From NCBI RefSeq assembly GCF_947241705.1, contig NC_079266.1, positions 248,001-312,000 on the forward strand: a DNA stretch of 64,000 nucleotides, read 5' to 3'. The notes below the pieces were generated by a model. It had not been told where the DNA came from. It did no database searches and worked only from the letters and a program-made list of their open reading frames with translations. Origin of the DNA: Saccharomyces mikatae IFO 1815. Lineage: Eukaryota; Ascomycota; Saccharomycetes; Saccharomycetales; Saccharomycetaceae. A program made the translations under genes and the position numbers. Positions 29,360 to 39,009 of the stretch are shown here, piece after piece. Positions within the stretch are counted from its first letter, which is position 1; the number at the start of each line of letters is the position of its first letter.

Positions 29360-31066
29360 ATGACTGATGAAAAATTAAAGTCTGATCGAAATATGAACGG
29401 TAAACAAGGGGTTAATCTAATTTCATCTTTGCCCACCACACAAGTGCCGGTTTCAATCCTGACCAACAAGGAGAAGAGAAAAAGTGTTCACGATGAGACA
29501 AGTTTTGAAAGATCGGATAATCACGATGATCTACCAAGGTCCAACTCTAACAGGAGAAATATTTACAAAAATGATTACGGTACAAATTTGAGGGATTTCT
29601 CTTTCGCTGATTTGAAACAAAATAATGAAAGAACTAAAGATGCTCATGACATACAAATTAATACGAACATGTCACCAAATAATAATGGCCAGCAAAACAG
29701 CTTTTCGCCTTCATTACCTTCTGCCGTTTCATTTACGGTACCAGAAGTAGAAAGGTTGCCATATCATAGATATTCGATTTCCAATAAACCTGGAAAGCAA
29801 CAACAGCAACAACAGCAACAGCAACAACAAGAACAACAGCAGAATGCACAACTACATGAGCAACATCAACAAGCAAAGCAACAAGAGAGAGAGGCGAAGC
29901 AGGTACAGGAACAAGTGCAAAGAAAGCAAAATGAAAGACAACAATCGGTAGACAAGAAGGAAAGGATAGCGAATGCTGTGTTGAAGAAAAATTCTGCCAC
30001 TGATGATGCAAATGCTATGGAATATTCGATATCAAGTGGGCTGAGCAATAGTGAAGACGAAGTGGATTCACCTTCCATGGAAAAAAACTCTATTGTTCAT
30101 ATGCCTGGTGATTTTATATACTTCAATCCCAAGTCAACTGCTTCTAAACCTATGACGACGAAAGCGGCACCATTATCAGTTAACAATTCCATACATAAAA
30201 ACAAGGAAGTCATCACTGCGCCAACGGGGCCCCGTGTGCCCTTTACAGAGTTCTTCCAGAAGGAAGATGACAAAAAATTCCATATTCTAATTGGAGCAAC
30301 AGGTTCTGTTGCCACAATAAAGGTACCTTTAATCATTGATAAATTATTTAAGATATATGGGCCTGAAAAGGTTTCTATTCAGTTGATTGTAACCAAACCC
30401 GCAGAACATTTCTTGAAGGGGCTGAAAATGTCAACGCACGTCAAAATTTGGAGGGAGGAAGACGCATGGATATTTGACGCTGTGAATAAGAATGACACTA
30501 GCTTGAGCCTGAATTTAATATTGCACCACGAATTAAGGAAATGGGCCGATATTTTCCTGATTGCGCCCTTGTCAGCCAATACACTTGCCAAATTAGCCAA
30601 TGGTATATGTAACAATTTGTTGACTTCTGTGATGAGAGATTGGTCACCACTTACTCCAGTTTTAATTGCGCCTGCAATGAATACATTCATGTATATTAAC
30701 CCTATGACAAAGAAGCATCTGACAAGTCTAGTACAAGACTATCCCTTTATCCAGGTTCTAAAACCTGTAGAGAAGGTGTTGATTTGTGGGGATATTGGTA
30801 TGGGCGGTATGAGAGAATGGACAGACATTGTGGAGATTGTTCGAAGGAGAATCAACGAAATAAGAAAAGCCAGAGACGAAGAAACTGGTGACAAAGAGCA
30901 GGAACAAGAAGAACAAGAGGGCATTGGCAATGAAGATGATGATGAGGACGAGGATGAGGACGATGAAGACGAAGAGGAGGAAGTAGCTCGAAATGAAACA
31001 GCATCGGATGAGAGTAATGACGAGGAGGATGAGGACGATGAAGACGAGCCGGAAACTGAAGTTTAA
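29360..31066 (+). CDS. CAB3: Phosphopantothenoylcysteine decarboxylase subunit Cab3
   Basis: Essential subunit of the heterotrimeric PPC decarboxylase (with Sis2 and Vhs3) in coenzyme A synthesis; it can also bind the phosphatase Ppz1. Start at the ATG at 29360, 568 aa. The N-terminal half is disordered with a Gln-rich tract. The flavoprotein domain (about 300-500) shows ILIGATGSVATIKVP, the PAMNTFMYINP motif and the substrate-loop cysteine C476 in LICGDIGMGG. In yeast, Cab3 supplies this cysteine to the shared active site. The last 70 residues are almost entirely Asp/Glu, as in the family. Confidence 0.96.
   Translation: MTDEKLKSDRNMNGKQGVNLISSLPTTQVPVSILTNKEKRKSVHDETSFERSDNHDDLPRSNSNRRNIYKNDYGTNLRDFSFADLKQNNERTKDAHDIQINTNMSPNNNGQQNSFSPSLPSAVSFTVPEVERLPYHRYSISNKPGKQQQQQQQQQQQEQQQNAQLHEQHQQAKQQEREAKQVQEQVQRKQNERQQSVDKKERIANAVLKKNSATDDANAMEYSISSGLSNSEDEVDSPSMEKNSIVHMPGDFIYFNPKSTASKPMTTKAAPLSVNNSIHKNKEVITAPTGPRVPFTEFFQKEDDKKFHILIGATGSVATIKVPLIIDKLFKIYGPEKVSIQLIVTKPAEHFLKGLKMSTHVKIWREEDAWIFDAVNKNDTSLSLNLILHHELRKWADIFLIAPLSANTLAKLANGICNNLLTSVMRDWSPLTPVLIAPAMNTFMYINPMTKKHLTSLVQDYPFIQVLKPVEKVLICGDIGMGGMREWTDIVEIVRRRINEIRKARDEETGDKEQEQEEQEGIGNEDDDEDEDEDDEDEEEEVARNETASDESNDEEDEDDEDEPETEV
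29798..29842 (+). repeat. CAA/CAG repeat in CAB3
   Basis: Fifteen codons made of CAA and CAG with one GAA, giving eleven Gln, one Glu and three Gln. Typical length-variable yeast polyglutamine tract in a disordered region. Confidence 0.85.
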
Positions 31067-31249
31067 ATGCATTAAAAGATGGTATACTGTGTTACATTGT
31101 ATTTTTTTCTCGTTTTATTCCCTAAAAGAAGATTATTGTTTTGATTCCAGGCCCTATATCGACAGCCTGAATAATATTAAATAATATGTATATGGAAATA
31201 TGGAAACTAGGAAGAGTATGTTTGTATTTACAGGAATAGTTGTAGTGAC

Positions 31250-31924
31250 TCAAAAGCCTAAAGATCTCCAAAACCTCAACCTAAAACCTTCAAAACTATT
31301 TAACTTTGGTCTTACGTCGAGGTAAATAAGTGGCTGCTGCGGCTGATTCGCATCGTTTAGTTCAGTAGAATAGAAATCGATTACATAGTCTACAGTTTTA
31401 CCGCACCTGTCTATTTGCCAATCATGTCTATCAAAAGGTTTGGCAAGGTGCAAGATGCGAGATCTGAACCATGCTCTTGGTGTCAGTTTTTTAGAATCGC
31501 CTTTGAAATTTGTCAATTTGATACCGCCACACGCTTCACCACCCTGCTTGTCCTCCCAGCTTTTAATATAGTTCCAAACCCGCTCGTTGATAGAGTTGTG
31601 TAGAGGCACAACCACTTTCATGTCGTCCGAGTTTGGATCCCAGTTTTTCTTCATCATCGCCTCATAGAATTGCTTCTCTGATGGATATATCCAGTTTCTA
31701 TCAGAATTGGTCCTTGGTATGGTAGAAATCTCTCTGGACTGTGAGAGGTCCACGTTGCTGGAATATTGAGGCTCCTTTTCATTCTGTTGCGCGTTTGCAG
31801 AACACTCTAACTGATTATTCGAGGCAGCGGCTCCAGGATGTGCTTCGTTGCCATGTTCTCGCAGCCATAATTTTTTGGTTTCCTCATCTACGGGGCATTT
31901 CCCCTGTTTGTCTGAAGAGATCAT
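31250..31924 (-). CDS. CYT2: Cytochrome c1 heme lyase Cyt2
   Basis: Holocytochrome-c1 synthase of the mitochondrial intermembrane space that attaches heme to apocytochrome c1. It is 224 aa, as in S. cerevisiae. An N-terminal CPV heme-regulatory motif lies at residues 10-12 (GKCPVDEE). The HCCS family core is clear: [35 protein letters not shown], and [20 protein letters not shown] with the catalytic-site histidine. It ends in [11 protein letters not shown]. It is divergent to SRX1, with Yap1-type sites in the shared interval. Confidence 0.95.
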   Translation of the reverse strand: MISSDKQGKCPVDEETKKLWLREHGNEAHPGAAASNNQLECSANAQQNEKEPQYSSNVDLSQSREISTIPRTNSDRNWIYPSEKQFYEAMMKKNWDPNSDDMKVVVPLHNSINERVWNYIKSWEDKQGGEACGGIKLTNFKGDSKKLTPRAWFRSRILHLAKPFDRHDWQIDRCGKTVDYVIDFYSTELNDANQPQQPLIYLDVRPKLNSFEGFRLRFWRSLGF

Positions 31925-32344
31925 AATATGTGGAAAGAGGTAGAAGAAAACACAAAAACTAATAAAGTACTATTATCACTACCGGAATGCGATGCTGAGC
32001 CTTTGAGCCTCTGTAAGACTAGCGGTAGTTCCCTTCCGTGATTAGTAAGCTATGTCATTTATGCCTAGTCTTTTACTAAGTAACGGCTTACCAAAAGTGG
32101 AAGTCTGAATCTTTGATTTCGAGGAAACCTGTCTGTTACCCGGACTCTGCTCTCTTTTTTTTTCTTTTCCCCAAATTGGTCCAGAATTAGCCGCTATTTT
32201 AGTCATTATAATAGCCATATTTGTAAGGGTGAGATGCAGTGAACTAGAAGTGAATATTCGTATATAAACAGTGACACCCGCGCTGGAACAGCTATGTTCT
32301 TTTGCCTGCTAGAAAAGAACCACCAAGAACACTACTAAAAACAG
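31925..32344. other. CYT2-SRX1 divergent promoter region
   Basis: 420 bp between two divergent starts, with two Yap1-type sites (listed separately) and a pyrimidine run near 32160. No open frame of interest. Confidence 0.6.
32042..32079. promoter_or_regulatory. Two Yap1 response elements near SRX1
   Basis: TTAGTAA (32042-32048) and TTACTAA (32073-32079) fit the Yap1 site TTASTAA. They sit about 265-305 bp before SRX1, which is known to be peroxide-induced through Yap1 and Skn7, and somewhat closer to the divergent CYT2 start. Confidence 0.65.
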
Positions 32345-32728
32345 ATGTCACTACAAAGCAATAGTGTAAAACCAACAGAGATACCTTTATGTGAGATCAG
32401 ACGCCCACTGGCGCCCGTATTGGATCCTCAGAAAATCGATGCAATGGTGGCCACAATGAAGGGGATTCCGACGCCCAGCAGGACATGCTCGCTGGAACAG
32501 GCTGAGGCGGCAGCCTCAGCCAAGGAGCTGCCGCCCGTCGACGTGCTGGGTGTACGAGCCCAGGGAAAGACACTATACTATGCCTTTGGCGGCTGCCACC
32601 GCTTGCAGGCATACGATCGCCTGGCTCGCGAAACACAGAACGCCGCCTTCCTTGTGCGCTGCAGGGTGCTACCGGCCACCCCCCGGCAGATCCGCATGTA
32701 CCTGGGTAGTAGTCTCGATATCGAATGA
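32345..32728 (+). CDS. SRX1: Sulfiredoxin Srx1
   Basis: ATP-dependent repair enzyme that reduces cysteine-sulfinic acid in peroxiredoxin Tsa1. It is 127 aa, as in S. cerevisiae. The catalytic C84 lies in the signature YYAFGGCHRLQAYDR, and the N-terminal block EIPLCEIRRPLAPVL is typical. The gene is markedly GC-rich, with codons such as GCC, CTG and CGC, unlike its AT-rich neighbours. From memory, S. cerevisiae SRX1 shows the same bias, so this is more likely an old property than recent transfer. Confidence 0.96.
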   Translation: MSLQSNSVKPTEIPLCEIRRPLAPVLDPQKIDAMVATMKGIPTPSRTCSLEQAEAAASAKELPPVDVLGVRAQGKTLYYAFGGCHRLQAYDRLARETQNAAFLVRCRVLPATPRQIRMYLGSSLDIE

Positions 32729-33172
32729 TAATTACGTTAATACTAGTACATAAAAGTTATAGGTAAGTAGTGATATTATATCAATACAAAATCCCTCAAT
32801 TCAATCTATTCTATACCTGGCAGACAGCTCAGGAGCTGCCCGTTTATGCGACTCTCGGCGCCGGAAAGGTTACAAAGGGACTTGGCGGCTGGGCTTTCCT
32901 GTCACTTTCTTCCCCCTTTCTCGGCATTCACTCGGCGCTCATTGGCTCAGTCACGCGCCGAGTAGAATCGCAGAAAAACCAAAAAGAACGTTGTAACAAT
33001 ACAATGGGCGTATGCTACGATATATAAGTTGCGCTTTGAAAGAAGTTGTTAGCACGCATTGGGTGTTGTTAGTAGGTTTCTACTACTCAAGAGAGAGAGT
33101 AGACAAGACATATACATATAGAGTATATATATACGTACAGGTCTACGGAAAGGAAAAAAAAACCATTCAAGA
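32729..33172. other. SRX1-MDH1 intergenic region
   Basis: About 440 bp holding the MDH1 promoter. A CCAAT-type box on the plus strand (ATTGG near 32940) could be a Hap2/3/4/5 site, fitting a TCA-cycle gene, but one short match is weak. A GC-rich patch lies at 32820-32960. Confidence 0.45.
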
Positions 33173-34177
33173 ATGTTATCGAGAGTAGCTAAACGTGCCT
33201 TCTCCTCTACAGTTGCCAACCCTTATAAAGTCACTGTTTTGGGTGCAGGCGGTGGTATTGGACAACCATTATCTTTGCTTTTAAAGCTTAATCACAAAGT
33301 CACGGACTTGAGATTGTATGATTTGAAAGGCGCCAAAGGTGTTGCCACAGATTTGTCTCATATTCCAACGAACTCCGTGGTTAAGGGATTCACTCCGGAA
33401 GAACCAGATGGATTGAGCAATGCTTTAAAGGATACTGACATGGTTTTGATCCCTGCTGGTGTGCCTAGAAAGCCTGGTATGACGCGTGACGACTTGTTCG
33501 CAATCAACGCCAGCATTGTTCGCGATCTTGCAGCAGCAGCTGCCGAATCCGCTCCTAACGCTGCCATTCTAGTGATTTCCAACCCAGTTAACTCTACCGT
33601 TCCCATTGTTGCACAAGTCCTGAAGAGCAAAGGTGTCTACAATCCAAAGAAGCTATTTGGTGTGACCACGCTGGACTCTATTAGAGCCGCCAGGTTCATC
33701 TCCGAAGTGGAACACACCGACCCAACACAGGAAAGAGTTAACGTCATCGGTGGCCACTCAGGTATCACCATCATCCCATTAATTTCTCAAACAAACCATA
33801 AATTGATGTCTGATGACAAAAGACAGGAGTTGATCCATAGAATACAGTTCGGTGGTGACGAAGTCGTCAAAGCCAAGAACGGGGCTGGTTCTGCCACATT
33901 ATCAATGGCACATGCTGGTGCTAAGTTCGCCAACGCTGTGTTGTCTGGTTTCAAAGGTGAAAGAGATATCATCGAACCTTCTTTTGTGGACTCTCCATTA
34001 TTCAAGTCCGAAGGCATTGAATTTTTTGCCTCTCCAGTTACTTTAGGCCCAGATGGTATCGAAAAGATTCACCCAATAGGTGAAATATCTTCTGAAGAAG
34101 AAGAAATGCTACAAAAATGCAAGGAAACCTTAAAGAAGAATATCGAAAAAGGTGTTAACTTTGTTGCCAGTAAATAG
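33173..34177 (+). CDS. MDH1: Mitochondrial malate dehydrogenase Mdh1
   Basis: NAD-dependent malate to oxaloacetate conversion in the TCA cycle, mitochondrial matrix. It is 334 aa, with only a handful of differences from the S. cerevisiae protein as I recall it. A presequence, MLSRVAKRAFSSTVA, is followed by the NAD loop GAGGGIGQPLSLLLK. The substrate-binding arginines lie in PRKPGMTRDDLF and around LDSIRAARF. The catalytic histidine is in VIGGHSGITIIPLIS. Codon bias is moderate, as expected for an abundant enzyme. Confidence 0.98.
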   Translation: MLSRVAKRAFSSTVANPYKVTVLGAGGGIGQPLSLLLKLNHKVTDLRLYDLKGAKGVATDLSHIPTNSVVKGFTPEEPDGLSNALKDTDMVLIPAGVPRKPGMTRDDLFAINASIVRDLAAAAAESAPNAAILVISNPVNSTVPIVAQVLKSKGVYNPKKLFGVTTLDSIRAARFISEVEHTDPTQERVNVIGGHSGITIIPLISQTNHKLMSDDKRQELIHRIQFGGDEVVKAKNGAGSATLSMAHAGAKFANAVLSGFKGERDIIEPSFVDSPLFKSEGIEFFASPVTLGPDGIEKIHPIGEISSEEEEMLQKCKETLKKNIEKGVNFVASK

Positions 34178-34523
34178 ACTGTTAAAGAAAAGAAAAAAAA
34201 GTAGAAGGAAAATAACGAAAGACTACTTCCTATGATATTATGATATCTTTTTATTTAATTCTTTATTATATTTATACCAACTAGATGGAAGATATTACCA
34301 AAAACTAAAAGGGAAAAATTCATGCTATTGGTTCCTCTTGCACCTTTTCTCTCCCGCGAATAAGGAGAAAACGAAAAAAACTAAACAGGTGTGATGCGGT
34401 AACAATGACGATGACGATTGCGATGATGATGATGATCAACCAAACATTTTGATATACGAGTTTCTTTACATATACATATATACTATAAAAAAATCACGTT
34501 CAGTTTACAACACGAGCATCAAA
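34178..34523. other. MDH1-HOT13 intergenic region
   Basis: About 345 bp with the MDH1 3' flank, a short GAT/GAC-rich stretch (34405-34437) and the HOT13 leader. An in-frame upstream ATG at 34449 would extend HOT13 by 25 codons, but the extension is hydrophobic and repetitive and is not used in my call. Confidence 0.45.
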
Positions 34524-34874
34524 ATGGTTGAAACAGTCATATATGGCAAGACAGTTGATAATCAATCTCGGTGTGTTCACTGGCATCTACCAAAAGATGT
34601 TATCGCCATCAAATTTAAATGCTGTGATAAGTACTATGCGTGTTTTCAATGTCACAAAGAGCTGAGTTCTCATCCTGTTCAGAAATACGATCTTCGCGAA
34701 GATGCAAGTAAATACTTGATTATTTGTGGAATTTGCCGTCACGAAATGACTTTCGCAGAGTACCATGGGAATAACTCGAGCCTTATTTGCCCCAATTGCA
34801 GATCTCCCTTCAATCCAGGCTGCAAACTACACTACCATTTGTATTTCCAGAATACCCCATCTATCACGTGTTGA
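34524..34874 (+). CDS. HOT13: Zinc-binding intermembrane-space protein Hot13
   Basis: CHY-type zinc-finger protein of the mitochondrial intermembrane space that keeps Mia40 zinc-free and so supports the Mia40-Erv1 disulfide relay. From the ATG at 34524 (MVETVIYGKTVDNQ) it is 116 aa, the S. cerevisiae length. The zinc ligands are plain: RCVHWH, CCDKYYACFQCH, ICGICRHEM, LICPNCRSPFNPGCKLHYHLYF. It converges with RRP14, with about 130 bp between. Confidence 0.95.
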   Translation: MVETVIYGKTVDNQSRCVHWHLPKDVIAIKFKCCDKYYACFQCHKELSSHPVQKYDLREDASKYLIICGICRHEMTFAEYHGNNSSLICPNCRSPFNPGCKLHYHLYFQNTPSITC

Positions 34875-35008
34875 ATTTTGTTCTATGAATAGCTTTCATC
34901 CCTATACTTCGTTGTGCTCTTCTTATTGAGGAAAAATGCCATGATGTTCATATATATGTATATATAATACTGCTACTATTATTCTTATTGATATTGTTAT
35001 TATTATTC

Positions 35009-36304
35009 TTACCTGGATCCTCCTCTTTTATTACCTGTCTTCAGTCTACCTTCAAATCCAGCTCTCTTCTTTGGTACAGCACTACCGACATATTTCCTTT
35101 TCATCTTTTCTTGCTTATTTCTCTTCTTACCCTTATTGTCTTTCCTAATCCTCAAATTTTCCTCTCTTCTCTTTTGTCTTTCAGATATAGTGTCCTCCAC
35201 AACCCTCTTACGCTCGCTCCATTCAATCGCAGACTTCCTCTTTTGGGCTTCTTTCCTCTTGATAGCTTTACGTAGCAGCTTTTCATCATCTCTGATCTTA
35301 ATGCCTTCTGCTTGTAACATTGCCTTTTGCCATTTTTCTTTTTCCTTTAGTTTGATCTGTTCTAGTTCATCCTTGGATTCCATTTTATTCTTCTTGGCCT
35401 CTAATAGCTTCAAATGTGATTTAACATCGTTCTTAGCAGGACCTTTCGCTCTACCAGCTTTTCTTAATCTTTGTAAATCTGATGTGGCTCTTGCACCATC
35501 ATCAAATATAATGTTTTGAAAAATTACACCATCTGCGTTAACCTCTGTGTCCTTTTTAGCCTTCTTGAATTTTCTCTTTGAGTTGTTCTCCAAATCACTG
35601 TCAATATCATCTATATCAGAGTCTGATGCGTTTTCGTCTTGCTCCTGTTCCTGCTCGCTTTCTAAACGCTTTCTTTTCTTTGACTCTTCCTTCCGCTTCC
35701 TTTGAGCAAGAATGGCCTCTCTAGACCCAGGTGCTTTCCTTTTGGTCTTCATGTCAGAGATTTTGGCTTGCAACTTAGAACGTAACGCTTCTAAGTTTCT
35801 TTTCTTTTGTAATTTCTCTTTTTCTGTAATTGATTTCTTTTCAGTACTTTTATCATCTTCTTTTGTATCTTTTTTAGCTTCTAAGGGTATTTCATTTCCC
35901 TCATCATCAAAGATCACCTTAATATCCTCTTCCTCATCTTCTGGCGCTATCGTGCTAGAACCGTCCTGCTCTGCCTTCTGATCTAAGGCTGTTTCTTCTT
36001 TTACTAACGCTTCCTTCTGCCTTTGCATTTTCATGTGCTTGAATTTTTCACCAGGTAAAACCACTGGCTTGGCATCTTTCTCCTTCTTTTTCATGACTTC
36101 CAACGTACTAGATGTCTCATCGTCACGTTGCTCGGGGTCCAGTTTCTTCAATTTATCATTTTTGCTCTGCTCTTTAGTCTTCTTTTTGGCCTTCCATTGC
36201 TCTTGACTTTTTTCATCGTAATAGTATTTCGCAGGAATTAAAGCCAGTAAACCATCGAAAGCACTTGAATTGGCACGAAGACGTTCTTCCAGTGAATTAC
36301 TCAT
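35009..36304 (-). CDS. RRP14: Ribosome-assembly protein Rrp14 (SURF6 family)
   Basis: Nucleolar protein for both 40S and 60S assembly, also linked to cell polarity. From the ATG at 36304 (MSNSLEERLRANSSAF) it is 431 aa (434 in S. cerevisiae); the frame is open nine codons further up to another ATG. It is extremely rich in Lys and Glu. The C-terminal SURF6 domain (about 270-431) has the signature AIEWSERKRVVEDTISERQK and ends in basic KRAGFEGRLKTGNKRGG. An AAAATTTTC stretch upstream (near 36470) resembles an RRPE. Confidence 0.94.
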   Translation of the reverse strand: MSNSLEERLRANSSAFDGLLALIPAKYYYDEKSQEQWKAKKKTKEQSKNDKLKKLDPEQRDDETSSTLEVMKKKEKDAKPVVLPGEKFKHMKMQRQKEALVKEETALDQKAEQDGSSTIAPEDEEEDIKVIFDDEGNEIPLEAKKDTKEDDKSTEKKSITEKEKLQKKRNLEALRSKLQAKISDMKTKRKAPGSREAILAQRKRKEESKKRKRLESEQEQEQDENASDSDIDDIDSDLENNSKRKFKKAKKDTEVNADGVIFQNIIFDDGARATSDLQRLRKAGRAKGPAKNDVKSHLKLLEAKKNKMESKDELEQIKLKEKEKWQKAMLQAEGIKIRDDEKLLRKAIKRKEAQKRKSAIEWSERKRVVEDTISERQKRREENLRIRKDNKGKKRNKQEKMKRKYVGSAVPKKRAGFEGRLKTGNKRGGSR

Positions 36305-36864
36305 CTCTCTTTCCCAAAAATTCAAACTCACGGATTTTCTTCACCACTTGATATGACTTTGCGGTTAGCACTTGCTACTCATCACTACCTCATCTCATCT
36401 CTTTTATTGTACCTACCACATTTCTCTACCGGAGATGACAATAAAAAAGAATCCATCTTAAAAAATTTTCCACTTGATGTCTGGGTGTACAATACTGATA
36501 TTTCTGTTCCCAGTCCAATTATTTTAAGTTATATTAACTATACCCAAGCTCATTATATGCCTCTGCCTCTGTTACTTCTAACAGTCCCTCTGGAAAATCA
36601 AGTGTGCTATAATGAAGAATAACCACCGCAGGCTTACCGGCATATTTGGTGATGGCAGCCCTCATTTAATTTGATTCAAGGTGTCACCGGTAGGGTGACG
36701 CGCTCTGTTGCTGACAAAATTTGAAGAAAAAAAATTTTCAGCAACAGCAGACAGACTTTCTTTTCATATTTAATTCATCAATTCCCTTGTCTAGTTTATT
36801 GAAAACAAGTGTCCATCCTCGCTATCTCTTCAATCCTTTAATTTTGGCCCTCGATAGATTCAAG
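36305..36864. other. RRP14-TEF4 divergent promoter region
   Basis: 560 bp between a ribosome-assembly gene and a translation-factor gene. I see an RRPE-like AAAATTTTC near 36470 and a small inverted repeat GTCACC/GGTGAC near 36685. I could not find a confident Rap1 site. Confidence 0.45.
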
Positions 36865-38438
36865 ATGTCTCAAGGTACTTTATATGTTAACAGATCTCCA
36901 AGAAATTTCACTGCTGAAGCTTTGATTTCTTACTTCAAATTAGATGTCAAGATCGTCGATAAAGAGCAATCTAGCGAATTCGCTTCTTTGTTTCCATTGA
37001 AGCAAGTTCCAGCTTTCTTGGGTCCAAAGGGTTTAAAGTTGACTGAAGCTTTGGCTATCCAATTTTATTGTATGTTATTTTTTTTCTTTTTCACATGAAT
37101 TACTCTGTGCCTTTTCTATTGTTTTTTTTTGACATGTCGCATTTCTCTCGAAATATAATGATGAAAAAATATTTTATCATACAGTTATCCCTGTCTGAAT
37201 GGGTAATAATAGGTAACCTCTCATATGTTGATATTTGTATTTCTGATATGTTTCTGAAAGAGAAATGAAAGTAATGACAAGAAAAAGTAAACAGAAGAAT
37301 ATGCAGAAGTGTGTGATGTATCCCTTCTGGGGAGAAAATAGAGAAAGAAATTTATTTACTAACATTTATTCAATTAATGGTTATGCAACCATTAAGATAT
37401 ATCGATTTAGTGGCTAACTTGATTACCGATGAAAAAGAACAAGCTCGCTTGTTGGGTTCCGATGTCATTGAGAAGTCTCAAATTCTCAGATGGGCTGCTC
37501 TAGCCAATTCTGATGTCATGTATAACATTGCTCGTCCATACCTTTCCTTTAAGGGGTTGATTCCATACAACAAGAAGGACGTTGATGCTTGTTTTGTTAA
37601 AATCGACAACATCGCTGCCGTCTTTGATGCTAGATTGAGAGACTACACTTTTGTCGCTACCGAAAATATTTCTCTAGGTGACATTCATGCCGCTAGTTGT
37701 TGGGCTTTTGGTTTAGCTTCTATTCTAAGCCCAGAATGGAGATCCAAGTATCCTCATTTGATGAGATGGTTCAACACTGTTGCTGCTTCCCCAATTGTGA
37801 AGACTCCATTTGCCGAATTCAAGTTGGCTGAAAAACCCTTGACCTACACTCCACCAAAGAAGCAAAAGGTTGAAAAGCCAAAGGCCGAAAAGCCAAAGGT
37901 TGAAAAAAAAGAAGAAGCTAAGCCTGCTGATGATGCTCCAGTCAAGAAGCCAAAGCACCCATTGGAAGCTTTAGGTAAATCTACTTTTATCTTGGATGAA
38001 TGGAAGAGAAATTACTCTAACTCCGATACTAGACCAGTTGCTTTGCCATGGTTCTGGGAACATTACAACCCTGAAGAATACTCCATCTGGAAAGTTGGTT
38101 ACAAATACAACGACGAATTGACTTTGACTTTCATGTCCAACAACTTAGTTGGTGGTTTCTTTAACAGATTGTCTGCCTCCACCAAATACATGTTTGGTTG
38201 CTTAGTTGTTTACGGTGAAAACAACAACAACGGTATCGTCGGTGCCGTTATGGTCAGAGGCCAAGACTTTGCTCCAGCTTTTGATGTCGCTCCAGATTGG
38301 GAATCTTACGAGTACACCAAGTTGGATCCCACCAAGGAAGAAGACAAGGAATTCGTCAACAACATGTGGGCTTGGGATAAGCCTGTTGTTGTCAATGGAG
38401 AATCTAAAGAAATTGTTGACGGTAAGGTTTTGAAATGA
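36865..38438 (+). CDS. TEF4: Translation elongation factor eEF1B gamma, Tef4 (spliced)
   Basis: Gamma subunit of the guanine-exchange factor for eEF1A. Two exons: 36865-37069 and 37411-38438, 410 aa (412 in S. cerevisiae). The splice sites are GTATGT at 37070, branch site TACTAAC at 37357-37363 and 3' TTTAG ending at 37410. The N-terminal half is a glutathione-transferase-like domain, followed by a Lys/Pro linker of KPKAEKPKVEKK type and the conserved EF1G C-terminal domain (from about KKPKHPLEALGKSTF). The C-terminal domain is nearly identical to what I recall for Tef4 and its paralogue Cam1. The first part of exon 2 differs at many residues. Codon bias is strong. The intron hosts snR38. Confidence 0.96.
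37150..37254 (+). ncRNA. snR38: C/D-box snoRNA snR38 in the TEF4 intron
   Basis: All parts can be read. The C box ATGATGA is at 37158-37164, the D box CTGA at 37243-37246 and the D' box CTGA at 37195-37198. Flanking bases 37150-37157 and 37247-37254 form an eight-pair terminal stem with one G-T. Directly before D' is the 14-nt guide ACAGTTATCCCTGT, antisense to the ACAGGGAUAAC element of the 25S peptidyl-transferase region. The fifth base from D' pairs with the second G of GGG, which is the known snR38 target (Gm2815 in yeast numbering). The ends are set by the stem and are approximate. Confidence 0.93.
37374..37395 (+). promoter_or_regulatory. Hairpin between TEF4 branch site and 3' splice site
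   Basis: TTAATGGTT (37374-37382) pairs perfectly with AACCATTAA (37387-37395) around the loop ATGC. It lies between the branch site (37357-37363) and the used 3' AG at 37410. The first AG after the branch site (AAG, 37394-37396) is at the hairpin base, so the stem should hide it and shorten the distance to the true site. Confidence 0.75.
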
Positions 38439-39009
38439 TTTCAATAATTCTTTTATTTCCGCAATATTTCTTCTTAAACATACATAAAAGTCAAACGAAA
38501 CGAATTTTCTGAATAAAAATCCTGAAGTCTAACTTCATGATAAATACCCCATACTCACGCGTGGTTTAATTCTATATAACGATTAACGTTCATGTAATCA
38601 TTATATATACTGTAATAATCTCTCAATTGAATCTCGAATTCTTTTGTGATTACTCTATAAAAATACTTTGCATACTCTTGACCGTCTTCTATTTATTCTA
38701 TGTTCTGGTGTGGCATTTTCCATTGTCCTATTGTGTAGAGCAACCAGAATAGCTATTTTCATCTAAAAGAAGCATCAGTCATAAACGGTATATGTTACCC
38801 GAAATGGAAGGATTTTTATCATTAAGACTGGAAAACAATTTAGGATAGAACTGAAGATAGTGCAACACGTCTGGTGATAATCAGACAGTTTGAAACAATT
38901 TTTGTGAGAGTGCTTTAGAAAAACAACAAAGGAGGTATATAGAAGTTGCAGTTGCTAGAGTTTGTTTCTTACTTAATTCTAGATCAATTCTTTTTTTTCT
39001 GAAAAAAAT
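38439..39009. other. TEF4-VMA5 intergenic region
   Basis: 570 bp with the TEF4 terminator and VMA5 promoter. AT-rich; no frame, RNA gene or clear motif seen. Confidence 0.45.

Noticed and set aside
35136-35981. Plus-strand frames over RRP14 resembling membrane proteins
   Set aside because: Reverse reading of Lys/Glu codons gives Leu/Phe/Ser stretches; RRP14 is clearly the gene.
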